Below, piece by piece: positions 7,624-15,991 of a stretch of 64,000 nt of DNA (the first letter of the stretch is position 1; each line of letters starts with the position of its first letter). The position numbers were made by a program, and so were the translations under genes. Below the pieces are notes generated by a model. That model searched no databases. It saw only the letters and a program-made list of their open reading frames with translations, and was not told where the DNA came from. Origin of the DNA: Pedobacter hartonius (lineage in GTDB: Bacteria > Bacteroidota > Bacteroidia > Sphingobacteriales > Sphingobacteriaceae); contig NZ_FNRA01000001.1 of the NCBI RefSeq assembly GCF_900107535.1, positions 248,001-312,000 on the forward strand, given 5' to 3'.

Positions 7624-10314
7624 CTATGGATTTATTTGGATTGTTTGTTCATTACCTGCATAGTTTTTTAAAGTCAGCACTGGCATAGCGGCTCCTTTTT
7701 CAGGAGTATAATCAATAATAACCTTTTTTTCTGCACCCGGAAGGACCGAGAAATAGTTATCATCATAAAATACAGGTAAGATCCTCTGCTTCGTGTTTGC
7801 ATCTACCAGCGAAATACGGTTGAAGAAGCTTACCTGACCATTAGCGGCGTTGGCTAAAGTTACTTCGATCTTTCCGTTTTTCAATTGTTTGGCCGAAGTT
7901 TTAAGTGGTGCTGCTTTCAGGTCATTCAAACCCGAATACATACCTTTACTATCAGCCATCCAGTATAAGTTATCACTTAAGATCTTTTTGTTCTCATCCA
8001 GCAACTGCATCGAAAGGAAGGAGCCTTTTTTTGCAGAAAGCTCATCTACCATCTTTTTCAGTGAACCTATCCTTTTATGGCTGGAAGGGTCCATAAAGCA
8101 GAACACCTGCATCAGGTTGCTTTCCTTGCCGTCCATATCGTATGATTTGATCACTAACATCAGGTTGCGCCTGGCCTCAAAGCCATTGTTCACTACCATT
8201 ACCATTCCGTCTTCAGGGTTGTACATGGAGTGCAGTGATTCACTCCCCGAACGCAGGCCAAATAGACAGGCGTTAGGATCGAGGTAATAATCATACATCT
8301 GGCCACGCATCGAAGTCCATGGGTTTTGTGTTTTCCAGATGATCACCCCTGTATACCATTCCCACATATGTGAGCTGAAACCTTCCATCAAACCTCTGTA
8401 CTGGTTATAATTTACCAGTTGTGCTTTCAGTGCGAAATCGCCGATGCTGGTTGGTTTACCATACGGGAGGATATGATCTTCATAACCCACGCCCAGGTAA
8501 TTGTGGTAATCCCATACCGAATCTGCCTTTTCTGAGGGGCCTTTCGGCTCACGTTTGTCGGCCGGAATAAATTGCGGTGCTACCAGGCTTGCTTTTGGCA
8601 GTATACGCTCCAGCGATTCCAGGTCGCCCACCCCTACTGAACCTACTTCAGAGTTAAAAGGATAGGTTTTGGTGTTCCAGAAAGTAGAAATATTCTGGAT
8701 GCCATAAGGGCCGTCACCGTTGCCACCGATGGTATTTCTTGACATATCGTCTGAATTTGAATAGTCCACGAACCAGCGTGTACCATCCAGTTCAGGAAGT
8801 AATTTATCTCTTAACGGAACCAGAATATCTTCAGGAGGGGTGATTTCATTTCCACCGCACCATATGGCCAGTGAAGGATAGTTTCTGATCATTTTGATCG
8901 CATCCGCAGCAGATTCCAGGAAGAGATTATGGTCATCAGGATACTTCCTGCGTGTCCACTGGTCTTCGGCTTTCATCGGATCTACCCATCTGCCATTCGC
9001 ATCGCCTGACATCCAGAAATCCTGGAATACCAGCATTCCGTATTTATCACAGGCTTCATAAAATTCAGGACGTTCTACCAGTGATCCGCCCCAGATCCTG
9101 ATCAGGTTAAGGTTCATATCACGGTGATACCTGATTTCGGCATCATATCTTTCCTTCGTTAAGCGAAGCATTGCATCAGACATAATCCAGTTTCCACCTT
9201 TAATAAAGATCTTCTGTCCGTTTACGCTGATCTGTTTACTGCTGGTTACCATGTTCCATTCTGTCTGAATTTCCCTTACCCCTACACTTACCGTTTCGCT
9301 GTCTGTCAGTTTGGTTCCTTTTTCCAGGAAGCTGATCTTCAGGTCATACAGGTCCTGTTTACCGTATCCTGCCGGCCACCATAGTTTTGGGTTTTTCAAT
9401 ACCAGATCGGGGAACTTGATTTCCGCCGCGCTGTTGGCTTTCAGCAATACACTCTTCATTACCTTTTTGCCATCAATTGTATAGACCAGGTTACCGCTTA
9501 CTTCTTTCGCTGTTGAATTTTTCAGTTCGGCTGTCACCTTGATCAGTGCAGGTTCCTGGGCGCCTTCAGCTTTTCTTTTACCGGGAACTAAGGAAATTAC
9601 ATGTGGGTTATCGAGGCTTACGCTGCCCGTTCTTTCTATGAAAACTTTATCCCAGATTCCTGTATTCCTATCCCTAATCGGACGGATCCAGTCCCATCCG
9701 GCAGTATATTGAGAAGATACGCCGCGTGCGATCGTTCCGTCACCGCCCTGTCCGCCGTTCGGGTTACCAACCACATCCGGCGGGTGTACGATCACAGCAA
9801 GCCTGTTTGTTCCGGTTTTGGAAAGCAGTTTGGTGATATTAAATGATTTCCTCAGGTACATTCCCTTAAAAGGGGCAGCATTTACCTTCTTACCGTTCAG
9901 GAAGATATCACAGCTGTAATTGATCCCCCTGAATTTTAGCCATACCTGTCCGTCTGCAGCAGGAAGCGCTTCTTTGAAGTCCTTTACAAACCAGTAGGTA
10001 TAATAGTCTCTTCCGGCGGTATATACATCAGGAATAAGGTTATTATTCATTCCGAAATACGGATCAGGCACCTCTTTGTTGACCAGCATTGTGGTGAGTA
10101 CCGTTCCCGGCACAACGGCTTTTTTCCAGCCTGAGGTAGAAAATGAGCTGCCCGAAATATCGGTCCCCTGGGCTTTTACCCGGGTTGCAGGCATACAGAG
10201 CCAGCCGGAGTTAAGTTCATACTGATCCTGTGCGAAAAGCTGCCCTGCCGTTGTGAGCAGTACGAGCAGGACGCACAGTTTTTTTAGCCATTGAGATTGA
10301 GTCGTTTTAAACAT
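7624..10314 (-). CDS. GH2 enzyme resembling mannosylglycoprotein endo-beta-mannosidase / exo-beta-glucosaminidase
   Basis: The 896-aa exported protein has a signal peptide ending near GQLFAQ (residue 29). A jelly-roll sugar-binding domain, immunoglobulin-like domains and a TIM barrel follow. The acid/base is Glu490 in WCGGNE and the nucleophile is Glu556 in NSEVG. Segments such as VVPGTVL, REYYT-like GRDYYTYWF, and GWDWIRPIRDRNTGIWD closely resemble, from memory, the plant GH2 endo-beta-mannosidase that cuts the Man-beta-1,4-GlcNAc bond of N-glycans. The same subfamily contains exo-beta-glucosaminidases. The neighbours (GH92, GH125, GH29, GH20, NagB) favour N-glycan core cleavage. Subfamily assignment is by pattern recognition and is not confirmed. 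Confidence 0.88.
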   Translation of the reverse strand: MFKTTQSQWLKKLCVLLVLLTTAGQLFAQDQYELNSGWLCMPATRVKAQGTDISGSSFSTSGWKKAVVPGTVLTTMLVNKEVPDPYFGMNNNLIPDVYTAGRDYYTYWFVKDFKEALPAADGQVWLKFRGINYSCDIFLNGKKVNAAPFKGMYLRKSFNITKLLSKTGTNRLAVIVHPPDVVGNPNGGQGGDGTIARGVSSQYTAGWDWIRPIRDRNTGIWDKVFIERTGSVSLDNPHVISLVPGKRKAEGAQEPALIKVTAELKNSTAKEVSGNLVYTIDGKKVMKSVLLKANSAAEIKFPDLVLKNPKLWWPAGYGKQDLYDLKISFLEKGTKLTDSETVSVGVREIQTEWNMVTSSKQISVNGQKIFIKGGNWIMSDAMLRLTKERYDAEIRYHRDMNLNLIRIWGGSLVERPEFYEACDKYGMLVFQDFWMSGDANGRWVDPMKAEDQWTRRKYPDDHNLFLESAADAIKMIRNYPSLAIWCGGNEITPPEDILVPLRDKLLPELDGTRWFVDYSNSDDMSRNTIGGNGDGPYGIQNISTFWNTKTYPFNSEVGSVGVGDLESLERILPKASLVAPQFIPADKREPKGPSEKADSVWDYHNYLGVGYEDHILPYGKPTSIGDFALKAQLVNYNQYRGLMEGFSSHMWEWYTGVIIWKTQNPWTSMRGQMYDYYLDPNACLFGLRSGSESLHSMYNPEDGMVMVVNNGFEARRNLMLVIKSYDMDGKESNLMQVFCFMDPSSHKRIGSLKKMVDELSAKKGSFLSMQLLDENKKILSDNLYWMADSKGMYSGLNDLKAAPLKTSAKQLKNGKIEVTLANAANGQVSFFNRISLVDANTKQRILPVFYDDNYFSVLPGAEKKVIIDYTPEKGAAMPVLTLKNYAGNEQTIQINP

Positions 10315-10346
10315 TAGGATCTAAGTTGTATATATTATATAATGAA

Positions 10347-12644
10347 TTACTGTGTTACTGAATAAGGTCTGTCTGCCTGTTTTATACCCCAGGTTACAGA
10401 TGGTTTAGCGCCCATCCGTATAGTCATTGTACCACCTTTAATCAGCTCGCTATGCATAATATATGATTTTGTATAAGGTTTCCCGTTCAGGGTGACAGAC
10501 TGAATATATTTATTTGTTTTGCTGTTGTTCTTTACCGAAAGGCTGAATGTTTTGCCGTAACCAACCTTCATTGTTGCTTCATTTACAATAGGGCTGCCGA
10601 ATACATACATTCCGTTTGAAGGGTTCTCAGGATAAAAACCGAGCGAAGAGAAAATATACCAGGCAGACATCTGTCCAACATCTTCATTGCCGCTCAAACC
10701 ATCTTTTGCTGTATTGTACAGGTTATCCATAATATATCTCACTTTGTCAGCAGTTTTATACGGCTGCCCTATATAAGCATACATATAGGTAATATGGTGA
10801 CTTGGTTCATTGCCATGGGCATACTGACCGATCAGACCGCTGATATCCGGAGAGGATTCAGCACCCATATCACCTTTGGCTGTAAACAGCGAATCCAGTT
10901 TGGCAGTAAAAGGTTTCTGGCCACCCAAAAGGCCGATCAGGCCTTCCACGTCCTGTGGTACCAGCCAGAGGTACTGCCATGCATTACCTTCAGTATAATC
11001 ATCCTGACGGTGAATGGCCTGGAAAGGATTGAAAGGAGTTCTCCAGGTATTGTTCTCAAACCTGCCTCTCATGAAGCGGGTTTCTTTATCGAAATAGTTC
11101 TGGTAGCTTTTTCCGCGTTTGATCCAGTAGTCGTAATCAGCCTTATTACCCCGGTTTTTGGCCACCTGTGCTACGCCCCAATCGGCAATTGAATATTCAA
11201 GGCCCATCGCTACAGACTCTACTGTACTGTCGGCAGGAATAAATCCGTGTTCCTGAATCAGGTTCAATCCACGTTCTTTTCTCATACCTGTAGCTTTCAG
11301 TGCTTCATAGGCCAGGTCCTTATCAAATCCCTTAATCCCTTTCAGGTAAGCATCCGCCACAGCGATCATACCCGGGTTACCCACCATACAATCTGTTTCA
11401 TTGCCCATTAAATGCCATACCGGCAGTCTTCCCTGCTGCTGGTATATGGCCAGCCAGGTATTCACCATATCTCCTGCCTTTTCGCTGTTGATCAGCGTCA
11501 GCAATGGCATTGCAGCCCTGTACGTATCCCACAAAGAGAAGGTTGTATAATTTGTAAAGAGGGCATTTTTATATACCTTTTTGTCTGTCCCCAGGTAATC
11601 GCCGTTCACATCATTAAAAACAGAGGGGGCAATCATAGTATGGTACAGCGCGGTATAAAAGATCTTCATTTGTTTAGGGTTATCACTTTTGATCACTACC
11701 CTGCCCAGTTCTTTATTCCACTCCTCATTCGCTTTTGCCACCTGCTGTCCGAAGTTCCAACCGGGTATCTCCGCTTTCATATTGAGTTTTGCATTTTCGA
11801 TGCTCACTGGTGAAATAGCTACTTTCAGTTGAACCAGGCTGCCGTCTTTTGTATCAAACAGGGCAACACCGAGAACACCGGGGCCTTTCAGTTCTACACC
11901 TTCTTTGTTGACAGTACTGTCAGATACAGAGAATTTTTTGATAGGTCTTGAAAACACAGCAGTAAAATAAATACGCTGATCTGCTGCCCAGCCCTTAGAA
12001 TAACGATAGCCAGAAACTGTCGTATCATTTTCCTGACGGATGAATGTTTCCAGCGGGGCATCCCATCCGATACCCTGTTTTAGGTTCAGGATGATCTTTG
12101 GCTGCTGCCCTGCCGGGAAGGTATATTTATGAAAGCCTACTCTTTTGCTTGCGGTAAGCTCTGCCCTGATGTGATATCGTTTCAGCATGACACTGTAGTA
12201 TCCCGGTTTGGCTACTTCATCCTGATGTGAGAAGAGAGAGCTGAAACCACTTTTCTCGTCGCCTGCTTTGCCTTCTGTTAGTTTCACCTCACCTGTAACG
12301 GGCATTACTGAAATATCTCCCAGATCACCAATACCCGTACCACTGAGGTGGGTATGTGAAATTCCGGTAATGGTAGAATCACTGTAATGGTAACCTGAAC
12401 ACCAGTCCCATCCGGTGGATAAATTCCTTATTCCCAGCTGTACCGCACCAAAAGGTACATCCGCACCTACAAAAACGTGGCCATGGCCACCGGTTCCGAT
12501 AAGGGGGTCTACATATTTAGTGAGTTGGGCAGTTGGTTTTGTTTGTGCCATTGATTGTCCGCCCATCACAGCAAGGATCATCGTGCTGTGGAGCAGAAGT
12601 CTCTTAACCGGGTGATTGAAGCGGGGAAGTAAAATTTTAAACAT
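10347..12644 (-). CDS. GH92 exo-alpha-mannosidase
   Basis: This 765-aa protein has a signal peptide ending near GGQSMAQ. It shows the family GH92 hallmarks: VDPLIGTGGHGHVFVGADVPFG at the N-terminus (about residues 45-66), GNEPSHHI near residue 615, and GLSGNEDVGQMSAWYIFSSLGFYP near the C-terminus. GH92 enzymes are calcium-dependent inverting exo-alpha-mannosidases (alpha-1,2, -1,3, -1,4 or -1,6) that trim high-mannose N-glycans and yeast mannan. Linkage specificity cannot be read here. It starts 8 bp after the GH29 stop and lies 32 bp before the GH2 start, so it belongs to the same transcript. Confidence 0.95.
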   Translation of the reverse strand: MFKILLPRFNHPVKRLLLHSTMILAVMGGQSMAQTKPTAQLTKYVDPLIGTGGHGHVFVGADVPFGAVQLGIRNLSTGWDWCSGYHYSDSTITGISHTHLSGTGIGDLGDISVMPVTGEVKLTEGKAGDEKSGFSSLFSHQDEVAKPGYYSVMLKRYHIRAELTASKRVGFHKYTFPAGQQPKIILNLKQGIGWDAPLETFIRQENDTTVSGYRYSKGWAADQRIYFTAVFSRPIKKFSVSDSTVNKEGVELKGPGVLGVALFDTKDGSLVQLKVAISPVSIENAKLNMKAEIPGWNFGQQVAKANEEWNKELGRVVIKSDNPKQMKIFYTALYHTMIAPSVFNDVNGDYLGTDKKVYKNALFTNYTTFSLWDTYRAAMPLLTLINSEKAGDMVNTWLAIYQQQGRLPVWHLMGNETDCMVGNPGMIAVADAYLKGIKGFDKDLAYEALKATGMRKERGLNLIQEHGFIPADSTVESVAMGLEYSIADWGVAQVAKNRGNKADYDYWIKRGKSYQNYFDKETRFMRGRFENNTWRTPFNPFQAIHRQDDYTEGNAWQYLWLVPQDVEGLIGLLGGQKPFTAKLDSLFTAKGDMGAESSPDISGLIGQYAHGNEPSHHITYMYAYIGQPYKTADKVRYIMDNLYNTAKDGLSGNEDVGQMSAWYIFSSLGFYPENPSNGMYVFGSPIVNEATMKVGYGKTFSLSVKNNSKTNKYIQSVTLNGKPYTKSYIMHSELIKGGTMTIRMGAKPSVTWGIKQADRPYSVTQ

Positions 12645-12652
12645 AATTGTAA

Positions 12653-14089
12653 TTATTGTACCGGATATGAAAAAGCCAATGCACCGTAAACGGCAGGATT
12701 ATTTTTTATTGATTCTGGAAGGCGGATCTTTACTGTAGTGCCGTTCAGTTCCCATTTTACTGGCTGATTGGTATTCAGCATGATCATTTTGGCTCCTTTT
12801 TTTGGCAGGTTGCCATTCCATTCAATTGTATTTTGGTCAAGTTTATCTTTAAAACAGTAGATCGCGTTTTTAGTCAGCTTGTCTTTACTTTGTGTAAACC
12901 AAGTATTGCCCTGATGATAGTCGGCAGTGATCCTTGTTCCATAAATAGCTTTACCGTTAGCTTTCATCCACTTGCCGATCTCTTCCAGGCGTGCCGTAGC
13001 AATTTCGGGGAAAGTACCGTCAGGACGGGGACCTACACCAAGCAGTAAACTTCCGCCTTTGGCAACCACTTCCGCCAGGGAGCTGATCACCGCGTCAGGG
13101 GTTTTATACTTGTCGTTCTTCACAAATCCCCAGGCATTGCCCAGCGTTAAGCAGCTTTCCCATGGATGGTCCTGCTGCGTTTTAGGAATGGTCTGTTCAG
13201 GAGTCTGGTAATTTTCATAGGGGCCGTGAACCGTTCTGTCCACCATCAGCAGGCCGGGCTGTGCTTTGCGGGCCATGGCAGCAATTTTTGGCATGTCGAT
13301 TTCCTGGTTCCATTCCGGGATTGCGGCGCCCCAACTTCTAACCTCGTCATTGACGGTTTCCAGCGGGCGTACCCATCCCCCGTCAAGCCAGAGAATGTCT
13401 ATAGAACCATAGTTATTCATCAGCTCACCGATCTGGTTATAGGCAAAGTTTTTAAACTGGTTCCATCTCCAGGGGTATTTTCTGATATCGTAATTGGTGT
13501 TGCGGTCTGGGGTTGCGTATTTTGACCACCAGAAATATTGGGAATGCCAGTCCGGTTTGGAGAAATAGGCACCAATCATAAAACCTTGTTTTCTGAATGC
13601 ATCAAAAACATATTTTGCTACATCAGCTTTAGGATTGTTTGCGAACGGTCCGGAGGCAATATTGAAGTCGGATTGTTTGGTGTCAAACATCGAAAAGCCA
13701 TCGTGATGTTTGGTAGTAAAGATCATGTATTTCATACCTGCATCTTTACCTGCTTTTGCCCATTGGTCTGGGTTAAATTTTACAGGGTTGAACTCTTTGC
13801 TTAGTCCCCAGTACCATTTTTTGTAATCTTCATAAGCTACAGTACTATCAGGGCGTTCGATCCAGCTTTCGTTACAAAGTTCCCAGGATTCGATAATTCC
13901 GGGGACGGCGTATAGTCCCCAATGGATGAGCATTCCGAACTTCTGGTCCTGCCACTGGTCTAATTTTGTTTTTACAGCCTCATCTTTTGGCCACTCATAA
14001 ACAGTAGATTGCTGGTGTACCGCATTCTGAGCCTGTACTTTTACGGATAATAGTATTAAGCATACAATTACCCAATTCATTTTTTTCAT
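12653..14089 (-). CDS. GH29 alpha-L-fucosidase
   Basis: This 478-aa exported protein begins MKKMNWVIVCLILLSVKVQAQ (signal peptide). It carries the GH29 catalytic nucleophile Asp236 in the DILWLDGGW motif, with HWGLY and TTKHHDGF substrate-binding motifs upstream. The family hydrolyses alpha-linked fucose by retention. It is the first gene of the glycosidase operon and follows the SusD terminator after about 300 bp. A 21-bp repeat covers its start: one copy includes the ATG and a second lies 59 bp upstream, so a second start-like ATG exists there but stops after three codons. The annotated start is favoured by the signal peptide. Confidence 0.94.
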   Translation of the reverse strand: MKKMNWVIVCLILLSVKVQAQNAVHQQSTVYEWPKDEAVKTKLDQWQDQKFGMLIHWGLYAVPGIIESWELCNESWIERPDSTVAYEDYKKWYWGLSKEFNPVKFNPDQWAKAGKDAGMKYMIFTTKHHDGFSMFDTKQSDFNIASGPFANNPKADVAKYVFDAFRKQGFMIGAYFSKPDWHSQYFWWSKYATPDRNTNYDIRKYPWRWNQFKNFAYNQIGELMNNYGSIDILWLDGGWVRPLETVNDEVRSWGAAIPEWNQEIDMPKIAAMARKAQPGLLMVDRTVHGPYENYQTPEQTIPKTQQDHPWESCLTLGNAWGFVKNDKYKTPDAVISSLAEVVAKGGSLLLGVGPRPDGTFPEIATARLEEIGKWMKANGKAIYGTRITADYHQGNTWFTQSKDKLTKNAIYCFKDKLDQNTIEWNGNLPKKGAKMIMLNTNQPVKWELNGTTVKIRLPESIKNNPAVYGALAFSYPVQ

Positions 14090-14299
14090 TAGTACGTATT
14101 GTTTTTAAGATAATGAAATGCTCATCAGCATACTGATTACGGTTTCATTAGTACTTATTGTTTAGCTTGATGAATCAGCTGTCCAGCTGATTTTATACAT
14201 TAATGAATCAGGAACCGAGATTCCATCTTCAAAACATACTTGTGTTGGCATATTATACATTAAACGTGGTTCTGTACAAATAAGCCTGTAATATCTAAA
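14090..14299 (-). promoter_or_regulatory. Regulatory region upstream of the glycosidase operon
   Basis: This gap between the GH29 start and the SusD terminator must hold the operon promoter, because a strong terminator precedes it. It contains a 9+2+9 palindrome (AATCAGCTG-TC-CAGCTGATT, 14173-14192), a good candidate operator for a dimeric regulator. It also contains one copy of a 21-bp direct repeat (14143-14163), matching 14084-14104 at 20 of 21 positions. No TAnnTTTG box was found on the minus strand, so an alternative sigma factor, possibly the ECF factor at 21046-21630, may act here. That is inference. Confidence 0.5.
14173..14192. promoter_or_regulatory. Candidate operator palindrome
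   Basis: The sequence is AATCAGCTG, two bases, then CAGCTGATT: a perfect 9-bp inverted repeat with a 2-bp centre. It lies 84 bp upstream of the GH29 start. The short spacer argues for a protein-binding site rather than an RNA hairpin. Confidence 0.45.
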
Positions 14300-14382
14300 A
14301 AAAAATAGAAAGAATTCCTACCGGATTAGTATTATTTCGCATTTTCAGCAAAATAACCGAACACCGGCAGGAGTTCTTTCTA
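14300..14382 (-). terminator. Long-hairpin terminator after susD
   Basis: Nineteen-base arms at 14306-14324 and 14364-14382 pair with two mismatches that can form G-U wobble pairs. The 39-nt loop can fold a second inner stem. On the minus strand the hairpin is followed by a run of nine T residues. It begins 4 bp after the susD stop. It should end or reduce transcription between susCD and the glycosidase operon. Confidence 0.85.
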
Positions 14383-14386
14383 TTGA

Positions 14387-15985
14387 CTAGTTAGCAGTAT
14401 CCCACCATACCCTTGAGGTAAGGAAGTCGCCGCCAGTTAATGTAGCAACAGCAGCAAGATAATTTGTGCCGTTAGAAGTTTTTTCATTTGAAGGGTAAAT
14501 CATCCTTCTTGGAATTGTTCCATTTGTAACGTTACCGCTGTACACCACCGGCGTCAATACAGGGAAGCCTGATCTTTTCCAGTTAGACCAGCATTCAATA
14601 AAGCTGAAAGTAGCATTTTCGTTTGCCCAGTATTGCTCGTTGATCATTTTCAGTTCCTGTCCGGCAACCAAAGGATGTGCAGCCACATAAGCAGCGGCAT
14701 CAGACGGAGCTACTGTTGCGGCGGTTCCGATTTGTACCATTCCGTTAAATGCAGCAGTCATTGCCCTTGAATAATGTGTAGCTGCATTATCACCTACAGT
14801 CCATCCTCTGAAAGCAGCCTCAGCCAGTAAAAATTCAGTTTCAGCGGCAGAAATCGTAACGATAGGTGCATTTTGCTGAATGTAAATTGCAATACGTGGT
14901 CTTGAATACCCCCCTAAAACAGCGATATCATTTCCGGTACCCGTTGGGCCCGGATAGTTGGGCTCATTTTTAATGTTGGTAGCACCTTCACCAAGATCAT
15001 AACCATTTGGCATACCAATCTGACGGCTTGCAGTGTTGTCTCCAGCCAGCGTATTGCTTGAATTATTTGCAGTACCTGCAGCAGGAATTTCGGCAATAGC
15101 ACTTACACGCGGGTCATTTGTAGCTTTCAGGAAGTTGATCATGGTTTTGCTCCATCTTACCTGTTGAAAATCGTCAGGAACCAGCAATGCACCAGCACTT
15201 GCGTTCCTGGTATCATCAAAACTTCCGTCAGTTTTGAAAATGGCATTATCAGCCACATCAGTGATCACGCCACCGGCGTAAGCTTTTTCAGCCCATGTTT
15301 TGGCAGTAGCGGCATCAACCTTAGTTAACCTCATTGCCAGTCTCAGCATCAGGGAATAACCTGCTTTTTTCCATTTGGTTACATTACCTGAATAATACAG
15401 GTCACCGCTAACGGTTGCAACAGCAGGATCTAAAGCATTGATAGCTGCATCTAAATTGGTCAGCAATGCAGTATAGATAGATTTCTGATCATCGTATTTT
15501 GGCGTCACATTACCAGATTCTGCCAATAGCGCCTCAGAGAACGGAATAGCTCCATAAGCATCAGAGATCCGTTGAAATATAAAAATCTGATTGATCTTTG
15601 CAATCTGGATTACATTTTTAAATTTCTCAGGGTCCTGTGAAGTAGCAACTTTGATAGATTGGTTCAGCTTGCTTAAGGCAGTATACCCATTATTCCAGAT
15701 CTGAGCCTGGTAACCTATAGTACCGCTGGTGTTCACATACTTATCGCCATTACCATAATAGCCTAAAGTACTTGCCAGTCCCTGCATCATCGTCGACTGG
15801 TATAATAACTGGGTGTAGCCGGTATTAGCGTAACCCAGCTGTCCTGAGCTTAACAGGAAATTAGGGTCAGTATTTGAGCCTGTACCTGCTTTAGGGTCAG
15901 TATTTGTTTCGGCCAAGTGCTCTTTCGAACAAGAGGTAGCAAATACTACCGCAGATAAAGCAATGTATATAAATATTTTTTTCAT
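14387..15985 (-). CDS. SusD/RagB-family glycan-binding outer-membrane lipoprotein
   Basis: This 532-aa protein has a lipoprotein signal peptide with Cys19 in FATSCSKE. The rest matches the SusD-like_2 type: GIGY-free N-terminus with TDPNFLLSSGQ, helical TPR-like repeats, and FLLAEAAFRGW near residue 385. SusD proteins sit on the cell surface as a lid on the SusC barrel and bind the incoming glycan. The gene begins 6 bp after the susC stop, the standard arrangement. It is followed directly by a strong terminator. The ligand is inferred to be N-glycan-derived from the downstream enzymes. Confidence 0.93.
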   Translation of the reverse strand: MKKIFIYIALSAVVFATSCSKEHLAETNTDPKAGTGSNTDPNFLLSSGQLGYANTGYTQLLYQSTMMQGLASTLGYYGNGDKYVNTSGTIGYQAQIWNNGYTALSKLNQSIKVATSQDPEKFKNVIQIAKINQIFIFQRISDAYGAIPFSEALLAESGNVTPKYDDQKSIYTALLTNLDAAINALDPAVATVSGDLYYSGNVTKWKKAGYSLMLRLAMRLTKVDAATAKTWAEKAYAGGVITDVADNAIFKTDGSFDDTRNASAGALLVPDDFQQVRWSKTMINFLKATNDPRVSAIAEIPAAGTANNSSNTLAGDNTASRQIGMPNGYDLGEGATNIKNEPNYPGPTGTGNDIAVLGGYSRPRIAIYIQQNAPIVTISAAETEFLLAEAAFRGWTVGDNAATHYSRAMTAAFNGMVQIGTAATVAPSDAAAYVAAHPLVAGQELKMINEQYWANENATFSFIECWSNWKRSGFPVLTPVVYSGNVTNGTIPRRMIYPSNEKTSNGTNYLAAVATLTGGDFLTSRVWWDTAN

Positions 15986-15991
15986 GACTGT

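Noticed and set aside
523..12615. Many plus-strand ORFs of 60-200 codons across the glycosidase operon (for example 3705-4298 and 7850-8287)
   Set aside because: They lie opposite long, family-matched genes, have no recognisable domains and vary in composition with the overlapped frame, as expected of shadow ORFs.
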